Assembly (NCBI GenBank): GCA_029204225.1
Contig: CM055112.1
Coordinates: 29,540,703 to 29,604,702 of the forward strand
Reading direction: 5' to 3'
Length of the DNA stretch: 64,000 bases
From: Diphasiastrum complanatum
Taxonomy: Eukaryota; Streptophyta; Lycopodiopsida; Lycopodiales; Lycopodiaceae
How positions within the stretch are numbered: the stretch's first letter is position 1; each line of letters opens with the position of its first letter. Below, one piece after another: positions 12,441-24,964 of this stretch. Below the pieces are notes generated by a model. It saw only the letters and a list, made by a program, of their open reading frames with translations. It searched no databases and was not told where the DNA came from. Made by a program: the position numbers and the translations under genes.

Positions 12441-12639
12441 ATTTGTATGGTGAATGTACTTATGGGATAATTGTCTAATTCACCTTGTTTCTCTATGTCC
12501 CTTGTCGAGTTAAGTAGGATTATTTTGAAGTTTAGTACAACTCTTCTAGTTGGGGGGCAGTCTTAGGAGGGGTTAAATTAGGATAGTCTTCTAGTAGGGA
12601 GACCGCCTTAGAAGAAGATCAAGTACCAACCAATAGAAC

Positions 12640-13600
12640 TATGGTTTGAGTGGAACTTACCCTTACTCACCCTACACAACGACCTTTAGGATCAACCTTA
12701 ACTCTATTAGATGGGAGACCGCCATATTAGAGCTAGGAAAGAATCTAAAAGTACAACAAGTGGTAACTCTTCATCTTCTTCATCTAATGAAGTTAGGATC
12801 ATTAATAAGTTCAACAGATCTAACTTCTATATCTAGAAGTTTAAACTCCAGATAACGTTGATAGATAGAGATCTTTGGGATGTTGTAGATGGGTCTGACC
12901 CGAAACCAAAAGACGTTGATCATGAATTAGCTAAGGCATGAAAGATCAAGGATCACAAAAGGCCCTAGCATCCATCACGCTGAATATGGCCAACTCTTAA
13001 ATATTCCACATTACCACATGCAAGTTCTATAAGGAAGCACTAGATTTGTTATTGAATATGTATGAAACTCAAGATATAACCACAAGGTTGCACCTTAGAA
13101 GGAGGTTCTTTACACTCAGAATGTCTAATTCTACAGCCATCACTTCTCACATCTACAGTTTTAAATCTTTATTAGATCAATTATCAGCTATAGAATGTGC
13201 TATTGAAGATGATGATGTTGTTTTGACCTTGCCTTCTTCTTTACCAAAGTCTTACGAGCACTTTGTGGTAATGATCTCCACTCAACCTGAGCTAACTTTT
13301 CAAAAGGTCATCGATCATCTTCTTCAAGAAGAAATACGGAGAAAGACCAGTGATTTGTCTGTCAAAGACAAGTCTCTGGCCCTATACGCCAAGAAGAAAG
13401 ACAATTCCAAGGGCAAGAATCAAGTGCATCAACAGTAGCAGAAGCCTCACACTCATTCAGAGAACAATGGATCGTGCAAGAAACTCTTTTGCAGATATTG
13501 TAAGAGGGTGAACCACGACATCAAGGAGTGTCATATTCACATCTACAACGAGGCAAAGAAGCAGCAACAACAACAACCGAATTCTACTAATGTGACAAAA
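12640..13600 (+). pseudogene. Ty1-copia gag, broken
   Basis: A UBN2-type gag core is open at 13046-13438 (DQLSAIECAIEDDDVVLTLP, then a LLQEEIRRK helix). A CCHC zinc knuckle at 13490-13531 reads C-RY-C-KRVN-H-DIKE-C, a perfect CX2CX4HX4C spacing. Upstream fragments of the gag N-terminus are interrupted, including a TGA at 12939-12941 where Trp is expected. A TAG at about 13436 separates gag from the knuckle. Confidence 0.8.
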
Positions 13601-14330
13601 TTTGAGGAGTACACCTCTGATGAAGACAAACCATCAGAACTGTTAATGGCTTACAACAGTAGCGATGCAGACTACGATAGCTGGTATGAGTATGCAACTT
13701 ATGGAAGAGATCAATTCATCTACTTCGGAGACTCTAGCACCATCCGCGTGGAAGGCAAGGCGATTGTCAAGATTGCATTCCACAATGCATTCTCTATTTC
13801 TGTTCCAAATGTTCTTCACGTGCCTCAGTTATCTAAGAACTTGTTATCGATTTCTAAGATGACTGATGAGGGCTACAATGTTGCTTTCTCTTCTGAACAA
13901 TGTATAATCTTCGACAAAGATACTAATCTGACTACTTGTAGTCAAGTTGGAAATTTATACATACTTTCTGACTCAATCGCACTAGCTACTACTCACAAAA
14001 ATGTAAACAATGATGCTTTACTGTGGCATGATCATTTTGGGCATGCTAATACAAGATCTCTTACATGATTTTATTTCTCTCTTTCATTGGATAAGAAAAC
14101 TTTTGTGTGAATCTTGCATCTATGGCAAACACCCTAGAAGCAATTTCTCCAGAACACATTCCATCAAGACAAAACATGTATTAGATCTTGTACATAGTGA
14201 TCTTTGCGGTCCAATGCCAACTCCATCCTTAGGAGATGCACTCTATTTCACTTTCATAGATGATTATTCTAGATTGTCTATAGTCATGTTCATAAAGCAT
14301 GAAAGCCTTTGAATGCTTCAAGAAATTCAA
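13600..14330 (+). pseudogene. Ty1-copia protease region, GAG-pre-integrase and integrase N-terminus, broken
   Basis: The frame 13508-14068 has a protease-like C-terminal block (VPNVLHVPQLSKNLLSISKM) and the pre-integrase motif LWHDHFGHAN. The canonical protease DSG motif is not seen; the expected place has been replaced. The next frame (14010-14312) carries the integrase zinc-site C-x-x-C (CESCIYGK) and VHSDLCGPMP...FIDDYSR, the start of the catalytic core. A frameshift separates them at about 14060, and another follows at about 14310. Confidence 0.75.
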
Positions 14331-14879
14331 GGCCATGGTTGAGACCCAAACATCTACAAAGGTGAAAGCACACTTTGAACTGATGGTGGCGGTGAATACA
14401 TGTCTAATGAGATGTCTGACTATCTAGCTAAACATGGCATTTGAAGACAATTTGCAACTTCCTACATGCCTCAACAGAACGAAATTGCAGAAAGGAAGAA
14501 TCGAACGCTTCTTAACTCAGCCAGATCCATGATCCATCCACCAATGTAGCATCTGTTTCTAGGGATGTAATCTTCAAAGAAGATACATTCTATGATTTTA
14601 AACAACGATAAATGATGTTGTGTCATTTCATCCTATTCTATGTAGCACAGAATCTTTCAATCATGATGTTTCTTCTATAGAGCCTGCAACTACAACTACA
14701 TAAGCCAAGTAGCAGACAACATCTATCACCAGACCAGACCAAGCTAGCTCAAGCAGATATGGACAAATTCAAGAAGAAACACCATCGCAATCTGGTTAAC
14801 CGATTGTTCGAATATCCTCAAGGATTCAAACAGTTTTTGAGAGGTATGCACCTCAATCTTTTTGGACTTCATCAGAAGA

Positions 14880-16240
14880 TCCAGAGACCCTAGACGAAGC
14901 TATTAACTCTAAGGATGTTGTGAAGTGGAAAGAAGCTATGGAAAGTGAGTACAACTCACTTTTGATGAACCAAACCTGGACACTGGTTGACTTTCCCACT
15001 CAGAAGAGAGTTATCGACAACAAGTGGATCTTCAAGAAGAAGATCAACTCTGATGGTTCCATTGCAAAATGGAAAGTACGGTTGGTGGCTAAAGGATTCA
15101 CTCAAGTCCAAGGAGTGGATTATCAAGAAATATTCACTCCTGTTGTCAAAATGCAGTCAATGAGGCAGCCACGGAAGACCTTGAAATACATCAAATGGAT
15201 GTCAAGACAACGTTTCTCAATGGCTATGTCAAAGAGGAGCTGTATGCCTTCCAGCCGGAAGGATTTGAAGTCAAAGGCCAAGAGCAGAAAGTGTGCAAGT
15301 TTCACAAAGCAATATATGGCTTGAAACAGACCGCAAGGGCTTGGTTCGATATAATCAATGCTTATCTTATTCAATTGGGTTTTGCAAACAATTCAGCTGA
15401 CTGCAATATTTACTCCAAGCATATAGGTGTCAATTCAGTTCATATAGCTCTATACGTAGATGATGCATTTTGTCTAATAACATAGTCTTACTGCACACTA
15501 CTAAGAGTGATTTGTCAAAGGAATTTGACATGACTGATCTAGGCACTGTTCATTCTTTATTAGGAATTCACATTACTAGAAATAGATTACAAAAGAAAAT
15601 CTATCTTAGCCAGCAGAAATATCTAGAGAATGTTCTAGAAAAATTCCGTATGTTTGATTGCAAACCGATTGATACACCAATGGATCTAAGTATAGTATTG
15701 ACCAGACCTTCTTGTGCGGATACTGAAAGTAAAGTACTCGACTTAGCGAAGTACCCTTATCATTCACTTAAAGGATCTTCAATGTATGTCATGTTGTGCA
15801 CCAGACCAGATTTAGCATACATTGTTAACACATTAAGTCAATACATGTGTAATCCTAGGATCTTGCATTGGAAAGCATTGAAGAGAGTGATGAAATATAT
15901 TCAAGAAAGTTTAGATCACATTTTATGCTATGATGGAAATGCTATCGACCCAATGGTTCTTCAAGGCTACTCCGACTCAAATTGAGGAGGAAATGCCTCA
16001 ACCATAAAATCCACTTTCGGGTTTGTTTCTTTCTGGCAGCGGGACCAATCTCGTGGAACTCAAAAAAGCAGAAATTAGTTGCGCTTTCTTCAACCAAAGC
16101 AGAGTACATCGCAGCATGTCAAGTTTCAAAAGAAGCTATATAGATCAGGTTACTACTCCATGACTTACAATACACTCAGTTTCAGCCTACTACCATTCAA
16201 TGTGATAATTTGAGCTGTATTTCACTGTCAAAAATACCGT
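14880..16240 (+). pseudogene. Ty1-copia reverse transcriptase and RNase H start, broken
   Basis: Three overlapping frames (14920-15324, 15195-15485, 15470-15985) make up the RT. Visible blocks are KWKEAMESEYNSL, NKWIFKKK, MDVKTTFLNG, IYGLKQTARAWF and the catalytic YVDD at 15453-15464. The RNase H portion (GYSDSN, then the truncated CDNLS near 16200) ends at the junction with the 16242 repeat. Frameshifts lie near 15190 and 15475, with Trp-to-stop changes at 15983 and 16141. Confidence 0.85.
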
Positions 16241-16241
16241 G

Positions 16242-16653
<412 letters not shown>

Positions 16654-17096
16654 TTGGATCGCAACTGGCAAGAGTTGTTGAAGATTGCGACCTGCATGCT
16701 ATCAGAAGCGTGAGGAGAAGAGCCTGCTATTGGAACCTTGAGTTGTGAGCCTGCAATCACAACTGTCGGGCAGAGTTGAAGAATCACACCACCATCAACG
16801 ACGTCCAGTTTGTAGATCAACACCTTATATGATTGTAAATAATGCCAAATGATGAAACAATTAATCATGTAAGGAGTACATTGAGTTATAAGGTGTGTTT
16901 GCATATCAGCGATGACCAGTTTCAGGTTCGTTCCATGTTAGTGTTCACTAATTTATTGTTCTACACAACTACAAACTTAGATTGGGTGAATATGATGGTG
17001 ATTGATTATCATGCAAGTTGGGAGCCAAACAACTGCCTGAATGACGGGTTCCGTGATAGCTTCTATCAGGTAACCATTGTTAGTCTGGATGGGGAT

Positions 17097-17423
17097 TTAT
17101 GGTGTGGTTTGGGTGACGAATGGTTTGATCAGAGCTTTGGCGTGGCGATGGGAGATGGGTTGACGATCACCGGACATAATGTCAACGGTGATCATCGAGT
17201 CGGCGTTAATCCTGACCTTGTACGTGGTACCTTGGTACAGGAAGTGGAAACGAACCTTGTCCTTGTCCCAGGTGGCGTAAGCGTGAAGGGCGAGGCCCAT
17301 GTTAATCTCAGAATGGAAGAGCGGCGAGTAAAAACCCATTGCTTCAGGGAGAGGCCCGACTGTCTGCAGCCATGGTTGGATCAAAGTGTCAGAGGGTAGA
17401 GGCCAAATTACTAACATAACCAA
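17097..17423 (-). CDS. Unrecognised 108-residue frame downstream of the Helitron helicase
   Basis: An open frame on the same strand as the helicase relic and about 370 bp downstream of it. I do not recognise a domain. An overlapping + frame (16842-17399) is of similar length, so coding is uncertain. It could be a captured gene fragment. Confidence 0.25.
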   Translation of the reverse strand: MVMLVIWPLPSDTLIQPWLQTVGPLPEAMGFYSPLFHSEINMGLALHAYATWDKDKVRFHFLYQGTTYKVRINADSMITVDIMSGDRQPISHRHAKALIKPFVTQTTP

Positions 17424-17589
17424 TTACCTGCATAGTATATAGCAGTAAGGCAGGAAGGTTGAAGGCAACATGAAGTTGAAGCCGGTAGGAAGTTGAAGGC
17501 AACCACTCACAAAACAACTACATTATCTCACCACATCTACTCACCAAACAATCACATGTACAAAACCTTCTCTGTGTACAAAATTTGAC

Positions 17590-17750
17590 AGATTTTCTTT
17601 CCAAATCTGACTCTGACCCTAACTCTAACTCTATCCTACATCCCAAATGCCAAATCCAACTCCAAATCTAACTCCAACTCTAACTCTAACTCTACCCTAC
17701 ATCCCAAATGCTAAGTCTAACTCCAATTCTAACTCTAACTGTACCTTGCA
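17590..17750. repeat. (CTAACT)-type hexamer minisatellite
   Basis: Runs of ACTCTAACTCTAACT alternate with TACATCCCAAATGC in two larger units of about 63 bp. Confidence 0.85.
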
Positions 17751-17791
17751 TCTCGAAACCATAGACTATAAATATCACTTCAAACCTACTA

Positions 17792-18960
17792 CTACAACAC
17801 TTCTGAATACACAATGTTCTGAGTGTACCTCGCCGCTCCATCCACATCCGTAAACCGATTGTCCTTGTCAGTAATCAGCACATGAAGACTTGCTACATTT
17901 TGCACTCTCGAATGTGCAACATACAGCTGCCCATGATTGAACACAGGCCGAGGCAAATACAATCCAATCATGTCCATAGTTTGCCCCTGTGCTTTGTTTA
18001 TTGTCATGGAAAATGCTGCTCTAATAGGAAACTGGACCCTCTGCAATTCAAACGGTATATTCGAATTGCTTGGCACTATAGGGATACGTGTAATAAGGAC
18101 TCTACTCCCTATATTCTTCCCGGTCACTATCTCTGCCTCTATGACCTAGATGATCAATGTTGTGCCATTGCACAATCCCTTGTGTGATGCTATCGATCGT
18201 AACAACATCACAATCATCCCAATCTTCAGCACCAACTTATGTGGAGGACACCCACTTGGTTGCAAGCTGTTCAAATACTCTATAGAGTGGACATTAGAGC
18301 CCTCACACTCAACAACACTATCGGCACTATAAAAGATGAAAACATCATCTAGAAGCTGCTCAACAACCCTCACATTGATCTCATCCACATCTTTGTTCAA
18401 TGGGGTCAATATTGCACGACTCCTCAAAAACTCAACATCCTTAAAACATCATGCAACATCAGGAAATGTGAATGAAATCCATTTGCCCACATCCTTAGGC
18501 ACATGCCCTTCGGTAGGGAAATCAGGTCCAAATCACAATGCAAGAATGTGGGCTCACGACCATCTCCCACACTCGGCAAATAATCTGCAAACCTCAACTA
18601 CTCATACTTATCGCCACCCTCCACGCCCATGACGCGCATGTTCTTTGTCAATTTATGCACCTCCATGTGTTTCCACAAACACGAACACTTCAGCGAAGCA
18701 TTGACAATCTGCGCCCGAATTCCACGCGGTACCACTGGTAGAATCTGTCGAAAATCACCTCCAAAAACAATTGGAACTCCTCCAAATGGAGCGTCGATAC
18801 TCAATATATCGGGAGAACCCCCAACTCCTTAACGACGGCCATAGCATCTTGGTATTGTTGATGCATATGATGCGGTGAACCGATGTATGAAGATGGAAGC
18901 ACTACACGCGTTCCTATGTCGCTAGAGGAATGAGCTCCCACGACATCAACAATACCACAC
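17792..18960 (-). pseudogene. Helitron replicase/helicase relic (Helitron_like_N start joined to PIF1-like helicase)
   Basis: Reading the - strand from 18960: a Helitron N-domain start (GTRVVLPSSYIGSP, then HQQYQDAMAVVKELG) gives way almost at once to the helicase block FGGVPIVFGGDFRQILPVVP (18804-18600). This is followed by AILTPLNKDVDEIN and LKIGMIVMLLRS (18427-18146), then INKAQGQTMDMIGLYLP and GQLYVAHSRVQ (18127-17792), helicase motifs V/VI. Full Helitron proteins have the HUH endonuclease domain and the Walker A of the helicase between the first two blocks; both are missing here, so this is an internal deletion. Frameshifts lie near 18600-18430 and 18140. It is non-functional. Confidence 0.88.
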
Positions 18961-19369
18961 TCGAACGGTGACAGCTCTGTGACTACCCTCTAAATGTTCT
19001 TCAAAAGCATCAGAAAGTGCATTGTTACGGACATCATCATCGACACGTGCGTCATCTCTGACATGCATATGTGGGATTCCCCACTCGTCTAGCTTATCGC
19101 TTCCTATGCAACCTCCTCCTTCTTGCAGACTGGCTCTCACCCTCCGGAGTGATGTATGAAGGGTTGCCTCGCACACACTCGGGAGTGTCCATGTCATGGA
19201 ATCACTCCCTCAAATGCAAAACACCTACAAAAATTGAAACAAAAATGATCAAGTTTTATATCAAACATTGGGAAACAATCAAATACATGAAAACTTGTAT
19301 TAAGAGTGAAGGTTACGTATAAGCAGATTAGGGTTTAGGAACTATGGGGTGCGATTTTAGCCCCTTTCA

Positions 19370-19505
19370 TACACAGTCTTTAGACATTAGGCATTACAAT
19401 TAGGCTTTATGCATTAAGCTTCATGCATTACATTTTAGGTAGTAGGCTTTAGGATTCAGGCATTATGTTGTAGGCATTAGGTTGTATGCATTACGTTGTA
19501 ATCAG
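19370..19505. repeat. Degenerate 12-bp minisatellite
   Basis: Repeated TTAGGCATTA / TAGGCTTTATGCATTA words, about ten imperfect units. Confidence 0.7.
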
Positions 19506-19839
19506 AATGAATTTGGCGATGTCACGTGGTATCCATCTATGGGGAAAGCTATTTATCGCTTGGACATTCGTGTGAAGATCAACACACTCGGAAATGGCGT
19601 TAATGATTTTTTCGGATTTCAGCGAACTCCTTTGGTTATTGCAAGAGCAGAGTGATCTACTGGTATAGTATTATTCTAGATATGTAGTTTGTTTTTCATA
19701 TCAATTTTGGAATAGCAAATTAGCTAATGATAATTTGTAATTTGTTACTTAAGAATTATCTGAGGTGAAAATGAATGCCGAGTCCAAATACAAAGTTGCA
19801 AAAGTACCAATAGCGACACTGTTTGCAGGAGGCTTGTTT

Positions 19840-20510
19840 GATGGCAAAAGCTCACTGGCCTTTGAATATGTTTTGATAGCTCGTTGGGTGGACAATGGAT
19901 CTTTGAGAGAGAGGGAGCTTTGGTGTCTGTTGGCGGCCAGTAGAGGTGGTGTTATAGGAGCTCGCTGATCTTCACAACCCATCACAGCGCATTGCTAATG
20001 CTCCAGAGAGAGAGCTTATGCTCATCCTTATGGAGCACAAAAATTTCCAGGCAGCATCACTGCCTGTGCTCTTCCTTCAGGAATTCCAGAGCATATGAAG
20101 GTTCTCTGGCAGTTTGTTCTATCAAGGAATTTGTCATCATCAAAATCTAGCTGCTTCACGTGCCATCCTACGCATTTATACTCATTAATAAGATTATTCT
20201 AAATGTTGCAACCAGTCTCATTTTCAAACACAACCATAGCCTCTTCTTATTTACTTTTCAATAAATTATCATATTAACCCTGCATTGTGTTGCCTACAAA
20301 ATTAGGAAGTTTTGTTGTCATCTCTAAACTATGCCCGAAAGAGAGAGAGAGAGACTGGCAGCATTAGCTAGAACGCTAGAAAGTATATAATGTTGTGAAT
20401 CCAGAGATGGTAAAAGCTCGCTGGCCTGTGAAGTTGTTTTAATAGCTCATTGGGTGGACAGTGGATCTTTGAGAGAGAAGGAGCTTTGGTGTTTGTTGGC
20501 AGGGGTACTG
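19840..20510. repeat. Direct repeat pair of about 110 bp (19840-19955 and 20405-20510)
   Basis: Both contain GGnAAAAGCTC-CTGGCC, TAGCTC-TTGGGTGGACA, TGGATCTTTGAGAGAGA and GGAGCTTTGGTGT. The first copy is open as part of a 67-codon + frame (19765-19968) of unknown meaning. Confidence 0.8.
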
Positions 20511-20594
20511 CAATCTTCTTATGAGCGCTAGCTCTAAGTTTAAAAAAGAATGCCTAAAATGTTATAGTTATCATGATAGTAAACTAACCTACAA

Positions 20595-20715
20595 ATTGGG
20601 AATTGCTGATCTACAAACACACTTGCAAACTGGTCGTTTATCTGCAAACACATCGCTGATCTGCAAATTGGACGTTTATCTGCAAACACGTCGTTGATAT
20701 GCAAACACACCTTAT
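20595..20715. repeat. Short tandem array with a TCTGCAAACAC core
   Basis: Four imperfect units of about 25-35 bp (GCTGATCTGCAAATTGGACG / TTTATCTGCAAACACATC) at the inner edge of the right inverted-repeat arm. Confidence 0.7.
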
Positions 20716-21092
20716 ACCTCAATATACTTCTTACACAATTAATTGTTTCATCATTTGGCATTATCTACAATCATATAAGGTGTTGATTCGCAAACTGGAC
20801 GTCGTTGATCAACAAACACACCTTATGATGGTGGTGTGATTCTTCAGCTCTGCCTGACAGTTGTGATAGTAGGCTCACGGCTCAAGGTTCCGATAGCAGG
20901 CTCTTCTCCTCACGCTTCTGATAGCATGCAGGTCGCGATCTTCAACAGCTCTTGCCAGTTGCGATCCGCAAAGCGCCTGCCAGTACGAATTCACACAACA
21001 CAACACAAAGAAAGAGAGCGCGCGAGAGAGAGAGAGACGCACAAAGAAAAAGAGAGAGACAAAGAAAAAGTGAGCGAGGAAAGAGTCCCGAT

Positions 21093-21267
<175 letters not shown>

Positions 21268-21660
21268 ATACATTAATGGAAAGGTGGCTAATAAAGAGAG
21301 AGGCGCCGTTAGTCATTAATGGAAAGGTGGTTGTGTTTTGAAGGGACGTGTTTTGAAGGGCATGTGTGTGTTTTGAAAAATTAGACTAGCCAATATGCAT
21401 GGATGCATGGGGAGGAGGGCCATGCATCCTTTTCCCCATACATGCATCCTCCTCCCCAAGTTTTGTAGTTAGAAAAAGCTCATGCATGGGTGAGGGGAGG
21501 AGGATGCATGAGTGCACCCATACACATGCGCAAAAGTGTACATAAGTTTAAATATATATATACTAGTAAAGAGTGCCCGTCGTTGACGGGCAATGGCGGA
21601 CGTGCGTCGATGGCAAACATGCGTTGATGGTGAATGTGCGTGCATGCCCTAATGGCTTTG

Positions 21661-21912
21661 TGTATGTGTGTACTTGTGTGTGTGTGTGTGAGTGTGTATG
21701 TGCATGTGATGTTGTGTGTGGTGTGTGTGTCATGTTTGTGTTTATGGAGGGTGCGTGTGTGTGTATGCATGTGTTTACAGAGTGTGTGCGTAGGTTTAGG
21801 GAGTGTGTGTGTGTGGGTTTAGGGAGTGTGTGTGTGGGTTGTGGATTAGGATTAGGCTGTAGTTTTAGGCTTAGGCTTACGTTTTGTGTGTGTGTGTGTG
21901 TGTGTGTGTTGT
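21661..21912. repeat. (TG)-rich interrupted microsatellite
   Basis: GTGTGTGT runs are interspersed with GGTTTAGGGAG units and end in a clean TG run near 21890-21910. Just upstream (about 21571-21600) is TACTAGTAAAGAGTGCCCG with a short palindrome, GCCCGTCGTTGACGGGC. Confidence 0.85.
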
Positions 21913-21914
21913 GT

Positions 21915-22740
21915 CAAAATCTCTCAAAACTGTTAAATACTTCACTCTTTTGTGAATCTCATAGTCTAATTTTTCAATGTCAGCAAATCCATTAAATTTT
22001 TTCAAAAACATTATAATTCATTATTGTAACAGTGCATTATTATCTCACATATTAATGCATCAATCATCTACATAGATCTAAGATCCTATTTCCACAATAA
22101 TTACAACCCAATCATGATCAAGAAAAGTAAACAAAGAACAATCAAAGCAAAATCAAAAGCACAAACATATCTTCATATATATAATATTCAATACCTCCAA
22201 TGAAGAGCTTGGATGAGGACATTGAGTGGGTTGTCTCGTACAAAGGCAGGTAAGATTTTGGAGCACAGTGGATCTGTGCCAAAAATCTGGGGCCTGAACC
22301 TCATAAACTACTTGAGCAAAACAAATGAATTATATATGAATTAAAACTTTGAAGTTTCATTGAAGACTTTTGAGATTCTTGAGTAACTTGCACCAATTCA
22401 CCAGCCACCAAAACCTGTGATTCTCCACAAAAAAGCTACACATAAAATCCACAGAATGTGATTGAAAGACTTCATAAAATTGCTTCTGTGTTCGCAAGAT
22501 TGTTGTGGGAGACTATTCGAATACTATCCCTGAATACAAAGAAATGGTTTATCTACAAGAGAACAACTCAGCTTTGTGGCACCCACACCTGCATGCAAAG
22601 CAAGGAGATTGAAAAAGACAACAAATGTGATGGAGAAACAATAGGGAACTTCAAATTGTCATGCTCCAAACTTCAAATTGTCACGCTCCAAGGGTGATTT
22701 GAAATTTCCAGAAGACCTTTTAAAGGACTGAGTAGTTCTC
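21915..22740. other. AT-rich stretch without a gene
   Basis: There are only short frames. A 23-bp near-duplicate (CTTCAAATTGTCAnGCTCCAA) occurs at about 22647-22692. Confidence 0.4.
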
Positions 22741-22745
22741 AAAGC

Positions 22746-23260
22746 TCAGGCTGATTTAAATTGGCACATGGCATTCCTCCCACAGTTTTGAAAATATAAA
22801 TGTGATTCATGTTGCAAAAAATGCATGGATTGGAAAATAATCTTCTTCATTGCTTTGTCGGAAGTTACGTCAGCTGCTTTCAGGTAATTATAAAGTCTCA
22901 CAGACCTTTTAGCATCACAATGAGCAGTACACATGTCCAGGAGTATACCGAATGTAATGGCATCAATTTGGCATCCATATCTTGGCATATGTTCATACAG
23001 TTGAAATTGCCTATTCATAGAAATTTGTTCGAGCTAGAGCTTTTATCATCAAGTTGTAAGTCATCACATTTGGGTGGAAGCCTTCTGAAACCATCTCCTT
23101 GAAAAGCCCAAAATCTATAAGTGCTTCACCCTTACTTCCTAAACTATTTATGAGAATACAATATGTAACAATATCAGGAAGCATGCCTTGCCTTCTCATT
23201 CTTTGAATCTATAAAATCTTTTCTGGATCTAGCCATTTCGGCCAAAACAGTCAATCATTT
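22746..23260 (-). pseudogene. Pentatricopeptide-repeat (PPR) protein relic
   Basis: Two overlapping frames on the - strand (23199-23011, then 23018-22746) carry PPR-like 35-residue repeats. One reads MLPDIVTYCILINSL...GLFKEMVSEG and continues FHPNVMTYNLMIKAL; the next unit, after a frameshift, has GCQIDAITFGILLDMC. The helix-turn-helix spacing and the P-D/N-V/I-T/A-Y/F signature fit PPR proteins, which bind organellar RNA. Only about three repeats remain, with no targeting peptide and a frameshift near 23015, so it is a pseudogene or fragment. A 139-codon - frame upstream (23863-23444) has no recognisable domain and may be part of the same relic. Confidence 0.65.
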
Positions 23261-24712
23261 GGTTATATGTTTGCAAATCAGACTCACACTTTGAGTCAAC
23301 TTTACTTTTTTTTTTTTTTGTTTCAACAATGCTTCAGCAAGGGATTTCCAGATACTAATGTTGAGAAATTAGGCTATGCACTTTGCAATTTAAGCTAGGA
23401 AAGGGCCACTTTGCACTGGCACCAAAGAAGATTGATCACTATATTATCTTTGAGTGTTACACAACACCTTTCCGGCAGCACTATCGCATGTACTCTCGGA
23501 AGAAAATTTTGATTCTTGTGTTTCTTCCATGAATTTGAGCAATTTTGAGGACATAGGCTGGTCATTTCGGTCAAAACTGTCACGGGAATAACAGATTGGC
23601 TTTAAAAGCTGGTTGCTGGAAGAGCAAGCTCTCTGTGAATAGTAACGTGATACTATCAAGGATTCAAAAAATATGGAGCTGAATTCAAAATGCAAGACTG
23701 CTTCAATGTAAGTTTTGCAGTTTCGATGATATCTAGATGTGGAAAATTTTGAAGCCATGGCCCTAGCATCATCAATAATCATGAGTTCAATGTCTAACAA
23801 TTGACAACCTCTGGTTGCTGGAAGACTATTGCAGATTTCACTTTGCAAAATGTAAGCATTCACTGTTCACAACATTGAATTCAACTGATTTGAATTTTAC
23901 ACCAACAGTAGGAAGAAATTTGAATTGACAATAAGAATATGATAAATCGTTATTGAGTGGCTCCCAACAGCTAAGTGATTATATAAGAAACTGCAATGAA
24001 AAAGAGATCCGATTGTAGTTTCTAGAGACTACATTAGCTTCAAAATAGTATGAGAAATCTGATTGCAAAAGTTAGAAATGCAAAAACACATTGCCAACAC
24101 AGTGTCCTTATTATGAGTGAAGAGGACTCCAATACAAAGCAATGTCTCACGACGATAAAAATATTTTGCAACTTGTATGTTTGCATCTACTGATACTTTG
24201 AACAGAGAGATGAAAAGCAATCTACAATTCCATTTGAGCATGAAACACTTGCTGCTTTCAGTGTGCTGCACAACTTCTTTCTTACAACTGGGCGATTGAA
24301 AACAAATTCTGTAGATTTGAGTTGCTCACACCAAAATTGCGCAAGATAACATCAATGAGGTGCTTCAATTGCAAAATGCTAAAATAAAAACGTCTACAGA
24401 GGACATTTTTATGGGAAGAGAGGTTCTTCACGCGGGAGCCCTACAGGCTACAACTTGAACATTTGAGAGGGGCTACATCATCCCTGACAATGGATAAGGG
24501 CCAAACATTCAAGATATGTCTTGAAGGCTCTTTGCGCCAAAGTAAACTTAAAATAGAAATCTACATCAAAAGTTCAAACTTGTGTGAATGCAAGCAAGCA
24601 ACGCTTTGGTGTTGTTGATGGTGGCGATGGTGGTAGTGCGACCAAGGCAGCTGCACTGACCAGATTTTGCACGTCTTTTGCGCTTTGCTCTTCTCTGTTT
24701 CCTACTGTTGCT

Positions 24713-24860
24713 GGTTATGGTCGTGGCTTCTAGAGCAGGCATTTGATCTTTTTCTTGTAGGAATTGAGCACAGAAAGTCCTCTCCTGGCTATGGTCGTGG
24801 CTACTGGAGCAGGCATTTGATCTTTTTCTTGTAGCAATTGAGCACAGAAAGTGCTCTCCA
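24713..24860. repeat. Tandem duplication of about 73 bp
   Basis: GGAGCAGGCATTTGATCTTTTTCTTGTAG followed by AATTGAGCACAGAAAGT occurs twice, back to back. It lies in a 112-codon - frame (24904-24566) that I do not recognise. Confidence 0.85.
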
Positions 24861-24964
24861 TGAAGAAAGCAACCCGACACCTTTAGCAATCTCAAACAGA
24901 TCATTGTCTGCCCAAATGTGCTCTTTGCAACTGAGAATGACTCTCATCACGGCTCTATCGATAT

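Larger units (their letters stand above)
10990..16240 (+). mobile_element. Decayed Ty1-copia retrotransposon, 3'-truncated
   Basis: The order along + is: LTR-like segment, primer binding site (11541-11552), long leader, gag, zinc knuckle, GAG-pre-integrase, integrase remnant, reverse transcriptase and RNase H start. This is the Ty1-copia order (integrase before RT). It is broken by several stops and frameshifts, and much of the integrase core between about 14320 and 14880 is degenerate. RNase H stops abruptly at about 16240, where a different repeat begins, so the 3' LTR is missing. The 5' edge of the LTR could not be placed, so the start coordinate is approximate. Confidence 0.85.
16656..20971. 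mobile_element. Inverted-repeat-bounded segment containing a Helitron relic
   Basis: The left arm (about 16656-16912) and right arm (about 20689-20971) are inverted copies about 90 percent alike by eye. Shared words in order are GGATCGCAACTGGCAAGAG, GACCTGCATGCTATCAGAAG, GAAGAATCACACCACCATCA, ACACCTTATATGATTGTA, AATGCCAAATGATGAAACAA and AAGGTGTGTTTGCATATCA. The right arm has about 20 bp extra. The 3.8 kb between holds Helitron helicase fragments and minisatellites. Helitrons themselves lack terminal inverted repeats, so either the arms belong to another (foldback or Mutator-like) element or the Helitron landed between two opposed copies of a repeat. Confidence 0.7.

Noticed and set aside
16842-17399. 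185-codon + frame beginning in the inverted-repeat arm
   Set aside because: No recognisable domain; the start lies in repeat sequence and it overlaps the - frame downstream of the helicase. Kept only as an alternative.
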